From NCBI GenBank assembly GCA_014859655.1, contig JACUTT010000010.1, positions 1 to 54,876 of the forward strand: DNA of 54,876 nucleotides, in the 5' to 3' direction. Below are positions 44,657 through 54,436 of this stretch, piece after piece (the stretch's first letter is position 1; every line of letters starts with the position of its first letter). A program made the position numbers and the translations under genes. This DNA is from Campylobacterales bacterium (GTDB lineage: Bacteria; Campylobacterota; Campylobacteria; Campylobacterales; Sulfurimonadaceae). The notes under the pieces were generated by a model. The model saw nothing but the letters and a program-made list of their open reading frames with translations, was not told where the DNA came from and did not search any database.

Positions 44657-46486
44657 GTCCAGCGGGTCCATGTCAACTTCGCAGAGTGCGTTTTTGCTGC
44701 TTTTGATCGCGCGGATCAGGTCTGTGCTCTTGTCGGAACGCAGGAGGATCTGAAAACGGAACTTGTTGGCGATCTTCTCTATCGGCGAGGCACCGTGGCC
44801 CACGATCTCGATGTTTGTACATTGGCGCAAACGCTGCAGCACCTCTTCCATCTTGGCATTTGCATTTTGCTGTTTCACATGTGCAAAATTCAGACGTGCG
44901 AGCTTCTTGTAGGGAGGGTAGAGCTCTTTTCTAAACTCCTTCTCCTCTTCCAAAAAGTTCTCATAGGCATTGACGTAAGGATCGAAAAACTCCTTGTAAA
45001 AACTCTGGACAAGCACTATCGCGTCTTTTTTCCGGCCGCTTCGCCCCGCGATCTGGATTAAGAGCGAGAGCGCTTTTTCGCGTGCGCGAAAGTCGCTCAT
45101 TTGCAAGATATTGTCAATCCCCTGCACCACCGCCAGGGTCACATCATGGTAGTCATGCCCTTTTGAAAGCATCTGCGTACCGATGAGCAGGTCGATCTCG
45201 CCTGTGTTGAAAGCATCCAGAAGTGCTTTTAGTTTCTTCTGCGTGGTAATGACATCACGGTCAAACTGAGCGACTCTGATCTGCGGGTACTTCTCTTTGA
45301 AGTGCTCGACCGCTTCAGCCGTTCCGAGTCTGCTGGTCTTAAGTATGCCCTGATGGCACTCGGGACACCCCTCAGGGATCGCCTCTTGAAAATTGCAGTA
45401 ATGGCACTTCACCCGCCGCGCGAACTTGTGCAGGCTCATCCCGACATCGCAGTAGGGGCATTTGTAGGTGTAGCCACAACGCTCGCAGATAAGGTACTTA
45501 AAATTCGCCCGCGTCGGCAGAAAAAGCATCGTCTGCTCTTTTTTGGCAACCGTCTTGGTCACGGCCTCTTCGATAAGCGGCGTGATCTCTTCGATGTGCG
45601 GCTCATAGACAAAACGCCTGTTCTGATTGAAATAGCCGCCTTTCAAACGCACAAAAGGAAACTTGACATACGAAGAGAGCGAGGGGGTGGCACTTCCCAA
45701 AAGTACAGGGATCTTCAACAGCGACGCATAGTAGATCGCCATATCGCGCGCATGATAGCGCGGGCGCGAAGAGGCCTTGTAGGAGTCGTCATGCTCCTCA
45801 TCCACAACGATAAAGCCCAAATCTTCTATGGGCAGAAAGAGCGCCGAACGCGCACCCGCTATGACCCGCGCCGAACCGTCGTAGATCTTGGCCAGACTCT
45901 TCTCTTTTTGCTTTTTTGTCAGTTTGGAGTGCCACATCACGACACTTTCGCCGAAATGCTCCTTCAGCCTGTTCTGCATCTGCGGGGTCAAAGAGATCTC
46001 CGGCATCAGCATCAAGACCCGCTTGCCTTCGCTCAAGATCTTCTCGAAATATTTCATATAGATCTCTGTCTTGCCCGAACCCGTGTCGCCAAAAAGCAGA
46101 GATACCCTGTGCTTTTGCAGTTCGCTCAAAGCGTCCGCCTGCCTTTGCGATAGTGCTATAGTGGTTTCAGCGAGCCTTGCAGCCGCAGATATTTCGGCAG
46201 GCGAGTAAGGCGTAAACAGACTAAAGGCATCGCCCAGAGAGCAGAAGTAGTACTCGGCAATAAACTTTGCAAAGGCATACTGTTTTTCACTCAAACAGAA
46301 GCCGCCGCTTTCTACGATCTCGAGGGTCTCAAACTCAGGTTTGTCAACCTCATCCAGGAGAACCCCCTCTTTAAGAGTCGCGTGAAAAGGAACGGTGACG
46401 ATCTGCAGTTTTTTCTGCTTTTGTGAAGAGGCATAAGTGAGAGGCTCCAGAGGGGAGCCCGTGAGTGAGACAGTGTAGTAGTGCAA
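44648..46486 (-). CDS. priA: Primosomal helicase PriA
   Basis: A 612-residue 3'-5' helicase that restarts stalled replication forks. Walker A is LLFGDTGSGKTEIY near 130, VVDEEHDDSYK is the DEAH-type motif, and CERCGYTYKCPYC...CHYC...CPEC is the double zinc element. The start is TTG 46486, directly after the pilin-like gene's TAA; Campylobacter PriA begins with the same HYY. The order priA / pilin-like / small genes / uvrB matches Campylobacter Cj0680-Cj0684. Confidence 0.94.
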   Translation of the reverse strand: MHYYTVSLTGSPLEPLTYASSQKQKKLQIVTVPFHATLKEGVLLDEVDKPEFETLEIVESGGFCLSEKQYAFAKFIAEYYFCSLGDAFSLFTPYSPAEISAAARLAETTIALSQRQADALSELQKHRVSLLFGDTGSGKTEIYMKYFEKILSEGKRVLMLMPEISLTPQMQNRLKEHFGESVVMWHSKLTKKQKEKSLAKIYDGSARVIAGARSALFLPIEDLGFIVVDEEHDDSYKASSRPRYHARDMAIYYASLLKIPVLLGSATPSLSSYVKFPFVRLKGGYFNQNRRFVYEPHIEEITPLIEEAVTKTVAKKEQTMLFLPTRANFKYLICERCGYTYKCPYCDVGMSLHKFARRVKCHYCNFQEAIPEGCPECHQGILKTSRLGTAEAVEHFKEKYPQIRVAQFDRDVITTQKKLKALLDAFNTGEIDLLIGTQMLSKGHDYHDVTLAVVQGIDNILQMSDFRAREKALSLLIQIAGRSGRKKDAIVLVQSFYKEFFDPYVNAYENFLEEEKEFRKELYPPYKKLARLNFAHVKQQNANAKMEEVLQRLRQCTNIEIVGHGASPIEKIANKFRFQILLRSDKSTDLIRAIKSSKNALCEVDMDPLDFL

Positions 46487-46924
46487 TTATCGTGTTAGGT
46501 TAAGACAGAGTGTGTTTTGGCTTGCTGAACCGGCCGTTGTCGAGCAGTTAAAAGTTCCGTTTACGTCGTTGTAGACGAAATCGAGTGCGGTTTGTCCAAG
46601 ATAAAACTTGTAGAGTGTTTCACTTGACTTCGTCCAACCCCCGCTCTTTGCGGCAGGCCTAATCGGTGACTGCAAGATTGTTCCAAACAACTCTGTATCT
46701 CCGCCCAGACTTGCGGTATAGGCACTGTCACCACGAAACATTCTTCCCTGACGCTCGGCAATAATCCCCGAACGTATCGCCAAAATATTGGCACGACCCT
46801 TTGCAATATGTGCATCGTCTCGCGTTGCCGCCAGTTTTGGTATGGCAACCGCAGCCAAAATACCCAAGATAACGATGACAAAGACAAGTTCTACCATCGT
46901 AAATGCTTTTCTGCTAGTATGCAA
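46487..46924 (-). CDS. Type IV prepilin-like protein 1 (pseudopilin)
   Basis: A 145-residue protein with a class III prepilin leader: RKAFTMVELVFVIVILGILA, cleaved after the Ala/Gly-like position before Phe with Glu+5. A 20-residue hydrophobic helix and a globular C-terminus with a pair of Cys (NCSTTAG...LCLN) follow. Likely part of a type II secretion or competence pseudopilus; the nearby ComEC gene would fit DNA uptake (inference). Its stop abuts the priA TTG start. Confidence 0.85.
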   Translation of the reverse strand: MHTSRKAFTMVELVFVIVILGILAAVAIPKLAATRDDAHIAKGRANILAIRSGIIAERQGRMFRGDSAYTASLGGDTELFGTILQSPIRPAAKSGGWTKSSETLYKFYLGQTALDFVYNDVNGTFNCSTTAGSASQNTLCLNLTR

Positions 46925-47050
46925 GATATCTTCCTTAATTGTATAAAATTCGAGACGTTATAAACGCTATCAAAAGCTTCTTTTTGTAATTAGAATATTA
47001 AAATTATAATTAAAAAATGAAGTTTTATGTCAGCAATGATTTTAAATGCT

Positions 47051-47076
47051 CAGAAGGGCATAAACTGCCACTTCTG
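47051..47076 (-). terminator. Hairpin after prepilin-like gene 2
   Basis: On the minus strand CAGAAGTGGCA / TGCCCTTCTG pair with one bulge around a 5-base loop, starting about 27 bases after the stop. Only a weak U-run follows. Confidence 0.55.
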
Positions 47077-47103
47077 AACTGCATGCCTTAAGATCTCAGA
47101 TAT

Positions 47104-47580
47104 CTACCAGACGACAGATGTTCCGCCTAAGGTGACAGAAATGTTTTGATCATCTTCAGTTAAGCCCATACGGTTATTAACAGCCTTACAAATAGGATCT
47201 ACGGTAGCATCAGTTGCTATTGTTGTTAGTGTTTTTGGATCAACATTAGGACCACTATACACAACTCTCCCACAAGTTACTGCTGTCTGGGCACCGTTCT
47301 TATAAATAAATTCATTAGGCGTTGCAAAATCTGTTTCATTAGGTTTGTGGGCTACGTTTGTAACTACTCTCCATTGTTCTGGGGTTGAAACATTCAATTC
47401 ACCTGTCGCTGTGTAACGTGCTGTCGCATCACTAATTACTTGATTGATGTTTGTTGCCAAGGCAGCAATTTTTGCATCATCACGTGTAGCGGCAAGTTTT
47501 GGAATGGCAACTGCTGCCAAAATACCTAGAATAACGATAACGAAGATCAGTTCGATCATAGTAAAACCACTTCTTTTCAT
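47104..47580 (-). CDS. Type IV prepilin-like protein 2 (pseudopilin)
   Basis: A 158-residue paralogue of the gene at 46487. Leader KRSGFTMIELIFVIVILGIL is a canonical prepilin site (Gly-Phe cleavage, Glu+5), and the AAVAIPKLAATRDDA helix end is the same as in protein 1, while the globular parts differ. Two cysteines (TCGRVV, PICKAV) may form a disulfide loop. AAGGAG precedes ATG 47580, and a hairpin follows. Confidence 0.87.
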   Translation of the reverse strand: MKRSGFTMIELIFVIVILGILAAVAIPKLAATRDDAKIAALATNINQVISDATARYTATGELNVSTPEQWRVVTNVAHKPNETDFATPNEFIYKNGAQTAVTCGRVVYSGPNVDPKTLTTIATDATVDPICKAVNNRMGLTEDDQNISVTLGGTSVVW

Positions 47581-47724
47581 GGCTTACTCCTTGTTTTAAA
47601 ATATGGGTCACTCTAGCAACCTTAGATGCAGTATAAATTATATTTACTTATTTATTACTGAAAGAGATTGGCAAATAACGTTAACCGTTTGTTGGCTATT
47701 TTAGGCTAATTGTGAGAGAAATAC

Positions 47725-47937
47725 CTAGAGTTTTTTCATCATGTTTTTGAGTGTTTTTTCCGCTTCGTAAAGCTCATGATTTTTTTTGACATAGGCCTGA
47801 AGAAGTGTTTTGATGTCATTGTTGCCGTGGATATTAAAACTCTTCTCCAGCTCTTTTTCTACATAGCCCGCAAAACCCTCTTCCAGATCGATGTCAAATC
47901 GGCTTCCATTGACGGTCAAGGTTATTTTTTTGCCCAT
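47725..47937 (-). CDS. Small conserved protein, possibly ZapA-like
   Basis: A 70-residue protein: a short strand pair (KKITLTVNGSRFDIDLEEGF) followed by a helical, Lys/Glu-rich coiled end. The beta-then-helix layout loosely recalls ZapA, the FtsZ-ring factor, but the match is weak. It follows a coiled-coil gene by 4 bases, and the pair sits between the pilin-like genes and uvrB in Campylobacter too. Confidence 0.6.
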   Translation of the reverse strand: MGKKITLTVNGSRFDIDLEEGFAGYVEKELEKSFNIHGNNDIKTLLQAYVKKNHELYEAEKTLKNMMKKL

Positions 47938-47941
47938 TGTT

Positions 47942-48163
47942 TTAGCCGAGAGCCGATTCGATCTTTTTGACTATATCTTCTATCTCCATATCTTTCATCG
48001 TGTTCTCTTCTTCAAGTTTGGAGATCACGCCATCTTTAGCTTCACTCTCGGCCTTAAGGTTCAGTAGTTCATGACGCAGTGCCTCATTCTCGTTTTTCAT
48101 GCTCTCATAGCGACTGAGCATCGCATCTATTTTGTCGTTCAGCTGTTCAAAAGTTGTTTGCAT
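47942..48163 (-). CDS. Small coiled-coil protein (ZapB-like)
   Basis: A 73-residue protein that is almost entirely heptad coiled coil (FEQLNDKIDAML...NENEALRHELLNL...KLEEENTMKDMEIE), without signal peptide or cysteines. Its size and form resemble ZapB, a division-ring partner, so the adjacent gene may be its ZapA-like mate; this is an inference from form and pairing. Confidence 0.6.
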   Translation of the reverse strand: MQTTFEQLNDKIDAMLSRYESMKNENEALRHELLNLKAESEAKDGVISKLEEENTMKDMEIEDIVKKIESALG

Positions 48164-48224
48164 TTTTTTCTACTTTAGTGTGTTATTTGCTTAGAAACGG
48201 CGCCTTTGTTTGCGCGGCCCATAA

Positions 48225-48331
48225 ATCGCCATAATTCTAACACTATTTACCCTAAAAGACAACGCCGATGGCAAAACTTCACCACAAACCCTCATCGCCA
48301 TCAGACATATCGCCATCAAATCAGCTATAAT
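48225..48331 (+). promoter_or_regulatory. uvrB promoter with iterated ATCGCCAT
   Basis: TATAAT at 48326-48331 lies 7 bases before the uvrB start, so the mRNA may be leaderless. The octamer ATCGCCAT occurs at 48225, 48294 and 48309; the last two are ten-base direct repeats (ATCGCCATCA) 15 bases apart, placed where a regulator would cover the promoter. Confidence 0.55.
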
Positions 48332-48338
48332 TCCAACA

Positions 48339-50321
48339 ATGAAAAAAACTAACAAATTTCAACTCAACTCCGCCTATCAGCCCGCAGGGGATCAGCCTGA
48401 GGCGATCAGGGTACTGACCTCGAGCATCCAGGCCAAGCACCGTTACCAGACCCTTGTCGGTGTCACGGGAAGTGGCAAGACCTACACTATGGCGCAGGTT
48501 ATCCAGACTATGCAAATACCGACGCTTATCATGACGCACAACAAGACCCTGGCGGCGCAGCTCTACTCCGAGTTTCGGGGTTTCTTTCCTAACAACCATG
48601 TGGAGTATTTCATCTCCTATTATGACTACTATCAGCCGGAGGCTTACATTCCCCGTCAGGACCTTTTTATCGAAAAGGACAGCTCCATCAACGAAGAGTT
48701 GGAACGGCTGCGTCTCTCCGCAACGGCCAATCTTCTCTCCTATGATGACGTCATCTGTGTCGCTTCAGTCTCAGCCAACTACGGACTGGGCGATCCCGAA
48801 GAGTATGTCAAGATGGTCCAGGTGCTGGCCATTGGCGACAAGCTCAACCAGAAACAGCTGCTGATGCGTTTTGTCGAGATGGGCTACACCCGAAATGACA
48901 ACTTCTTTGACCGCGGGAACATTCGCGTCTCGGGAGACGTGATCGACATCTTCCCCGCCTACCACGAAGACGAGGCGATCCGCGTGGAGTTTTTTGGCGA
49001 CGAGGTCGAGGCGATCTATAGCATCGACACCCTCGAAAACAAAAAGATAGAGAGCTTCGAGAAGGTCACCATCTATGCCACCAGCCAGTTTGCCGTCGGA
49101 AACGAGAAGCTCAGCCGCGCGATCAAACGCATCGAAAAAGAGCTTGACGAACGGCTCAACTACTTCTCCAAAGAGGAGAAGGCCGTGGAGTACCAGCGCA
49201 TCAAACAGCGCACCGAGTTTGACCTGGAGATGCTCGAGGCGACGGGGATGTGCAAGGGAATAGAGAACTATTCGCGCCAGCTTACGGACAAGAAACCGGG
49301 TGAGGCACCCTTTACGCTTCTGGATTATTTTGCCCAGCGCCACGCGGAGTACCTTGTCATTGTGGACGAGTCGCATGTCTCGCTTCCCCAGTTTCGCGGG
49401 ATGTACGCAGGCGATAGAAGCCGCAAAGAGGTTCTGGTCGAGTACGGTTTCAGGCTCCCCTCCGCGCTGGACAACCGCCCCTTCAAGTTCGACGAGTTCA
49501 TCAACAAGGCACCCTACTACCTCTTTGTCTCTGCGACGCCCAATGAGGTGGAGCTGGAGCTCTCCTCGGCCATAGCGCATCAGATCATCCGTCCTACCGG
49601 CCTTCTCGATCCGCTCATCGAGGTCAAACCCTCGACAAACCAGGTCGAAGACCTGCATGATGAGATCAAAAAAATCATTGCCAAAAATGAGCGTGTTCTT
49701 GTAACGACGTTGACCAAAAAGATGTCCGAGGCCCTGACCAAATACTTGGCTGATCTTGGCATCAAAGTGCAGTATCTGCACTCCGACATCGACGCTATAG
49801 AGCGAAACCAGATCATCCGCGGACTGCGTCAGGGCGAGTTTGACGTGCTGATCGGGATCAACCTCCTTCGAGAGGGGCTTGACCTTCCCGAAGTGAGCCT
49901 GGTCGCAATCCTCGACGCCGACAAAGAGGGCTTTTTGCGCTCTGAAACCGCGCTGATACAGACTATGGGACGTGCGGCGCGAAATTCAGAAGGCCGCGTC
50001 ATCCTCTACGCGCAAAAGATCACGAAGTCGATGCAAAAAGCGATGGATATTACGCTTTCACGCCGCGACGTGCAGCAGAAGTACAACGAAGAGCACGGCA
50101 TCACCCCCACAACCGTCATCCGAAAGCTCGACGCGAACCTCAAGGTCGAAGATGCCGCCGAACTCTACAACAAGAGCAAAAAAGCCGACAAAATGCCCGC
50201 GAGAGAACGCAAAAAACTCCTCGACGAGCTTAATGCCAAGATGAAACAGGCAGCGAAGATGCTGGAGTTTGAAGAGGCGGCGCGCCTGCGTGACCAGATC
50301 GCGAAGATCAAAAAGCTCTAA
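48339..50321 (+). CDS. uvrB: Excinuclease ABC subunit B
   Basis: A 660-residue DNA-repair helicase. Walker [11 protein letters not shown] near 45, the beta-hairpin [45 protein letters not shown] and the C-terminal UVR motif ([16 protein letters not shown]) are complete. It pairs with UvrA and UvrC in nucleotide excision repair. Transcribed away from the small coiled-coil genes. Confidence 0.97.
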   Translation: MKKTNKFQLNSAYQPAGDQPEAIRVLTSSIQAKHRYQTLVGVTGSGKTYTMAQVIQTMQIPTLIMTHNKTLAAQLYSEFRGFFPNNHVEYFISYYDYYQPEAYIPRQDLFIEKDSSINEELERLRLSATANLLSYDDVICVASVSANYGLGDPEEYVKMVQVLAIGDKLNQKQLLMRFVEMGYTRNDNFFDRGNIRVSGDVIDIFPAYHEDEAIRVEFFGDEVEAIYSIDTLENKKIESFEKVTIYATSQFAVGNEKLSRAIKRIEKELDERLNYFSKEEKAVEYQRIKQRTEFDLEMLEATGMCKGIENYSRQLTDKKPGEAPFTLLDYFAQRHAEYLVIVDESHVSLPQFRGMYAGDRSRKEVLVEYGFRLPSALDNRPFKFDEFINKAPYYLFVSATPNEVELELSSAIAHQIIRPTGLLDPLIEVKPSTNQVEDLHDEIKKIIAKNERVLVTTLTKKMSEALTKYLADLGIKVQYLHSDIDAIERNQIIRGLRQGEFDVLIGINLLREGLDLPEVSLVAILDADKEGFLRSETALIQTMGRAARNSEGRVILYAQKITKSMQKAMDITLSRRDVQQKYNEEHGITPTTVIRKLDANLKVEDAAELYNKSKKADKMPARERKKLLDELNAKMKQAAKMLEFEEAARLRDQIAKIKKL

Positions 50322-50343
50322 TCTCAGCGAAATAGTTTTTTGC

Positions 50344-50349
50344 TATAAT
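50344..50349 (+). promoter_or_regulatory. -10 element of ppk1
   Basis: TATAAT preceded by TGC (extended -10), 34 bases before the ppk1 start. Confidence 0.6.
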
Positions 50350-50383
50350 AATCAACTTTTAAAATGACACGAATGGATATATT

Positions 50384-52477
50384 ATGATAAATTTGAAAGA
50401 TCCTAAATACTATTTAAATCGCGAACTCTCCTGGCTTCAATTCAACACGCGTGTCCTTCAGCAGGCACAAGACGAATCCCTTCCTCTGCTTGAGCGGCTC
50501 AAATTCCTGGCCATCTACGGCACCAATTTGGACGAGTTTTATATGATCCGCGTGGCGGGTCTTAAAAAACTTTTTACAGCAGGCGTGATCGTCTCGGGAG
50601 CGGAGAGACTCACCCCTTTGCAGCAGCTGCGCGAGATCCGAAAGTACCTTCATCAGGAGAAAGAGGTCGTCGAGTATACGCTGATCCACATTTTCAAAGA
50701 GCTTGAACGCGAGAACCTCTTTGTCAAAGAGTACAAACATGTCGGGCCCAAAGAAAAGCGCGAGCTCGATCTCTATTTTGCCAGCCATATCTACCCGGTC
50801 ATCGTCCCCATCGCCGTGGACAACACCCACCCTTTTCCGCACCTGAATAACCTCAGTTTCGGACTCATCGTCCAGCTCACCGACAACGATACTCGCGAGA
50901 TGCGCTATGGCCTGGTGCGTATTCCGCGTATGCTCTCTCGTTTTATCGAGCTTGAAAACGGCACTTACGTCCCCATCGAAACGGTCGTGGCGGAGCATAT
51001 CAGCGAGCTCTTCCCGGGCTTTACCCTCAACAAGTACTCCTCTTTCCGTGTGACGCGAAACGCCGACATCACCATCGAAGAGGAGGAGGCGGATGACTTT
51101 ATGGAGATTCTTGAAGAGGGGCTTCGTTTGCGCAAACGCGGCGAGATGGTTCGGCTTGAGCTCGGTGCCAACTCGAATGAGGACCTTATCAACTTCTTCA
51201 ACCGCCACGCCCATGTCTTCAAAGAGGACATCTACTACTTTTCGACCTGGCTCAACCTCGGCAGTCTGTGGCAGATCGTCAGCAACAAAAGGTTTGCCCA
51301 CCTCACTTCGCCCGGTTATAAGCCGCGGACTCTTCCGCCTTTTGAGAACAGCGAAAATATATTTTCTGTTCTGGACAAGCAAGACGTCATCCTCTACCAC
51401 CCCTTTGAGAGTTTCGATCCGATCACGCAGCTGATCCAACAGGCCGCCAAAGACCCTGACGTTTTTGCCATCCGCATGACGCTCTACCGCGCCGGGGCTA
51501 ATTCCCCAATAGTCAATGCCCTCACCGCAGCCGCAGAATCGGGCAAACAGGTGACGGTCATGGTCGAGCTGAGGGCGCGATTTGACGAAGAGAACAATCT
51601 GATCTGGGCGAAGCAGCTCGAACAGTCGGGCGCGCACGTCATCTTTGGTATCCGCGGCTTCAAGGTCCATGCCAAAGCAGCGCTTGTGACCAAAAAGGTC
51701 GGCGATACCCTGCGCCAGTACGCTCACATCGGAACGGGCAACTACAACGCCACGACGGCAAAGATCTACACTGACGTCTCCTACCTCACCTCGGACAAGG
51801 CGATCACCAATGATGTGACGCGATTTTTCCACTTTTTGACCGGTTTTTCCAAAAAAGGGAAGCTAAACACTCTCTATATGGCACCGACACAGATGAAGCC
51901 GAAAATCCTCTCTATGATCCAAAACGAGGCGAAAATGCTTGAAAAGGGACACATTATCGTAAAAGTCAACTCACTGGTCGACGATGATGTCATCCGCGCA
52001 CTCTACAAAGCCTCTCAAGCAGGCGTCAAGATAGAGATCATCGTGCGCGGCATCTGCTGTTTGCGTCCAGGCATCGAAGGGATCAGTGAGAATATCCGCG
52101 TCATATCCATCATCGGCAAGTATCTCGAGCATGCGAGGATCTTTTACTTCAAGCACGCCACGCCGAAACTCTACATCTCCAGCGCAGACTGGATGCCGCG
52201 AAATCTCATCCGCCGTATCGAGCTTCTTACCGGGATAGCGGACGAAGAGAGCGCATCCAAGCTTCTACAGATACTGCAGCTTCAGTGCAGCGACAATGTG
52301 CTTGCCTATGAGCTAAAAAGCGACGGTGGCTATGTTAAAATACCGACCAACAAGGCAAAGATCATCAATAACCAAAAGCTGATCGAAACTCATACCGAAA
52401 AAGTCTACAAAGCAGTAAGAAAAGAGAACCCGAACTACATACAGCAGCTAGCCACACGTCTGTTTAGTGAGAGTTGA
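50384..52477 (+). CDS. ppk1: Polyphosphate kinase 1
   Basis: A 697-residue enzyme that builds polyphosphate from ATP. The N domain (YYLNRELSWLQFNTRVLQQA), the head domain, and the two PLD-like catalytic domains are complete: VKVNSLVDDD, and the phosphohistidine site within GFKVHAKAALV near 425, followed by YAHIGTGNYN. First gene before a carbonic-anhydrase-like gene 14 bases downstream. Confidence 0.96.
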   Translation: MINLKDPKYYLNRELSWLQFNTRVLQQAQDESLPLLERLKFLAIYGTNLDEFYMIRVAGLKKLFTAGVIVSGAERLTPLQQLREIRKYLHQEKEVVEYTLIHIFKELERENLFVKEYKHVGPKEKRELDLYFASHIYPVIVPIAVDNTHPFPHLNNLSFGLIVQLTDNDTREMRYGLVRIPRMLSRFIELENGTYVPIETVVAEHISELFPGFTLNKYSSFRVTRNADITIEEEEADDFMEILEEGLRLRKRGEMVRLELGANSNEDLINFFNRHAHVFKEDIYYFSTWLNLGSLWQIVSNKRFAHLTSPGYKPRTLPPFENSENIFSVLDKQDVILYHPFESFDPITQLIQQAAKDPDVFAIRMTLYRAGANSPIVNALTAAAESGKQVTVMVELRARFDEENNLIWAKQLEQSGAHVIFGIRGFKVHAKAALVTKKVGDTLRQYAHIGTGNYNATTAKIYTDVSYLTSDKAITNDVTRFFHFLTGFSKKGKLNTLYMAPTQMKPKILSMIQNEAKMLEKGHIIVKVNSLVDDDVIRALYKASQAGVKIEIIVRGICCLRPGIEGISENIRVISIIGKYLEHARIFYFKHATPKLYISSADWMPRNLIRRIELLTGIADEESASKLLQILQLQCSDNVLAYELKSDGGYVKIPTNKAKIINNQKLIETHTEKVYKAVRKENPNYIQQLATRLFSES

Positions 52478-52491
52478 CATAAGGAAAACAT

Positions 52492-53019
52492 ATGATCTAT
52501 CCGTACAAATCGTGGAGTCCCGTGCTTGGTGACCGGAGCTGGGTAGCGCCTTCGGCCGATGTAATCGGGGACGCGCAAATGGGAGATGATGTCTCCATCT
52601 GGTTCGGCTGCGTCGTGCGCGGCGATGTACACTCTATCCGCATCGGCGACCGCACCAATATCCAAGACCTTAGCATGGTCCATGTGACCCACTACAAAAA
52701 CGAGGACAGAAGCGACGGCCATCCGACCATCATCGGCAGTGACGTCACCGTAGGACATCGCGTCATGCTGCACGGCTGCACCATAGAGGACGCCTGCCTG
52801 ATCGGCATGAGCACGACGATACTCGACGGCGCCGTCATCGGAAAAGAATCCATCGTGGGTGCGGGGGCGCTGGTGACGAAGAACAAGGTCTTCCCACCGC
52901 GTTCATTGGTCATGGGAAGCCCCGCCAAGCTTGTGCGCAGCCTTAGCGACGAGGAGGTTGAAGAGCTATATGCCTCAGCCGCGCGCTATGTCGCTTTCAA
53001 AGAAGAGTACCGAAATTAA
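52492..53019 (+). CDS. Gamma-carbonic-anhydrase-family hexapeptide protein
   Basis: A 175-residue left-handed beta-helix protein with hexapeptide repeats (IGDAQMGDDVSIWFGCVVRGDVHSI...). Metal-binding histidines are at VHVTH and GHRVMLHGC, the positions used by gamma-class carbonic anhydrases; YrdA/CaiE-like relatives often lack activity. AAGGAAAA precedes ATG 52492, and the gene follows ppk1 closely. Confidence 0.88.
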   Translation: MIYPYKSWSPVLGDRSWVAPSADVIGDAQMGDDVSIWFGCVVRGDVHSIRIGDRTNIQDLSMVHVTHYKNEDRSDGHPTIIGSDVTVGHRVMLHGCTIEDACLIGMSTTILDGAVIGKESIVGAGALVTKNKVFPPRSLVMGSPAKLVRSLSDEEVEELYASAARYVAFKEEYRN

Positions 53020-53085
53020 AACCATGCCACCCGCGGCAGAAAATGAGCAGATGCGCAGCACTACTTCACGCCAAGAGAGCCTCTG

Positions 53086-53700
53086 ATGGATCTCTTTTTT
53101 ATCGCCGATATCATCGGTATCATCGCCTTTACCCTCAGCGGCTATCTTGTAGGCATACGCAACAACCTTGATCTTTTGGGTATTTTGATCGCCTCGTTTC
53201 TAACGGCTTTGGGCGGGGGGATAGTGCGCGATGTCATTCTGGACACAACACCGTTTACCTTCAGGGAGTATTATCCCGCAACGACCGTGCTGATCGTCAT
53301 TGTGCTCTCTTCGCTCTTTAGGCTCTACAAAAAAGAGCGCATCGAGCGCAAACTCTTTTTTGTCATCTCTGACACCATCGGTCTGGTCGCCTTCAGTATC
53401 ACCGGTGCTCTGCTCGCGCTTGATGCCGGTTTCAATATCTTCGGCGTTGTGATTGTAAGCTTCTTGACGGCCGTCGGCGGCGGCTTGAGCCGCGATATCC
53501 TGATAAACAAGGTCCCCGATGTGCTGGTCAGCGACTTTTACGGCTCTATTGCCCTGCTGGTAGCGCTTCTGCTGGCCTGCTGTGACAGCCTTGGCTTCCT
53601 TAACGAACTCTCCATTTTTGCCATCTCCGTTTTTGCTATAGCCCTGCGCCTGGTCGCCTACTTTAAAGGGTGGCGTCTTCCAAAAATAGCTCAGGATTGA
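53086..53700 (+). CDS. TRIC-family (UPF0126) cation channel-like membrane protein
   Basis: A 204-residue membrane protein made of two similar halves of three helices. Each half has a glycine kink motif: SFLTALGGGIVRDVIL and SFLTAVGGGLSRDILI. Bacterial relatives are homotrimeric K+-permeable channels of the trimeric intracellular cation channel family; some were listed as glycine transporters. ATG 53086; the 3' end overlaps the M23 remnant by 38 bases on the other strand. Confidence 0.88.
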   Translation: MDLFFIADIIGIIAFTLSGYLVGIRNNLDLLGILIASFLTALGGGIVRDVILDTTPFTFREYYPATTVLIVIVLSSLFRLYKKERIERKLFFVISDTIGLVAFSITGALLALDAGFNIFGVVIVSFLTAVGGGLSRDILINKVPDVLVSDFYGSIALLVALLLACCDSLGFLNELSIFAISVFAIALRLVAYFKGWRLPKIAQD

Positions 53701-54436
53701 CCGCGATTCCCTTGAGATAAACGCTCCAGTGCAGATGCGGCCCGGTGACGCGGCCGCTTTTGCCCACCTCACCGATAAAATCTCCCTGCTCCACCCAGGT
53801 TCCGCCGCTCTTGTAGATCTTGTCAAGATGCGAATAGGCACTGATCAAGCCTTCGCCGTGATCGATCAGCATCATATTTCCGTTATAGAAGAGATCGCCG
53901 AGGATGATGACGCGGCCCGCCAGAGGCGCTTTGATCTTGTCGCCGACTTTTCCCGAAAGATCAATACCGCTATGGGGGCTTTTAGCCACCCCGTTAAAAA
54001 ATCGGCGGCGGCCGAAGTCATGGCGCAGCGGCGAGTCGAGAGGTTTTATCATCCTCAGTTCTTTGAGCTCCAGAAGGCTGTTTGTGGAAAGGCTTTTACT
54101 CTTAGCCAGACTTTCCCGCCTGATGCGCTCAAGCGTCTTTTCCGAGGCCTTTACATACTCTTTGTTGCTGACGCTAAGGTGCTGCTCCGCATAGGCTTTG
54201 GGGACTATGTTTATGCTATGCGTGCGGGTTTGAGAGAGTGTTTTTGAGACAAGCTTCAGGCCTTCGGGCTTTCTTTCCAAGGAGAGCGGTAGCAGGACCA
54301 TCCAGTCATTTTCGCGCTTTTGCACGAAGATATCCTGTTTTTTGCTGCCGATAAATATCTCGGGTTTTTCGTCAAAGTGGAGTTTTATGATGCCGCCGGG
54401 AGAGAGCTCTTCGCGAGGATAGGCGAAGAGCGTAAA
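53663..54436 (-). pseudogene. M23-family peptidase gene lacking its 5' end
   Basis: The frame encodes a LytM/M23 domain with HSGIDLSG and HLHWSVY zinc motifs near the C-terminus, preceded by a linker and an all-beta region. It stays open to 54436, reading [14 protein letters not shown], i.e. the end of a signal peptide, then meets TAA in foreign DNA. The start codon and most of the signal peptide are therefore missing. The GTG at 54325 could give a cytosolic, probably useless product. The break coincides with the RHS/IS3 mosaic. Confidence 0.75.

Noticed and set aside
48771-49781. 336-codon minus-strand frame opposite uvrB
   Set aside because: Shadow of uvrB without start signals or known motifs.
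50414-51832. 472-codon minus-strand frame opposite ppk1
   Set aside because: Complete shadow of a highly conserved enzyme with no family motifs; long antisense frames are common in this base composition.
53028-53075. Possible degenerate copy of the structured repeat (AAAATGAGCAGATGCG...ACTAC)
   Set aside because: Only short blocks match copy B, with no hairpin; similarity could be chance.
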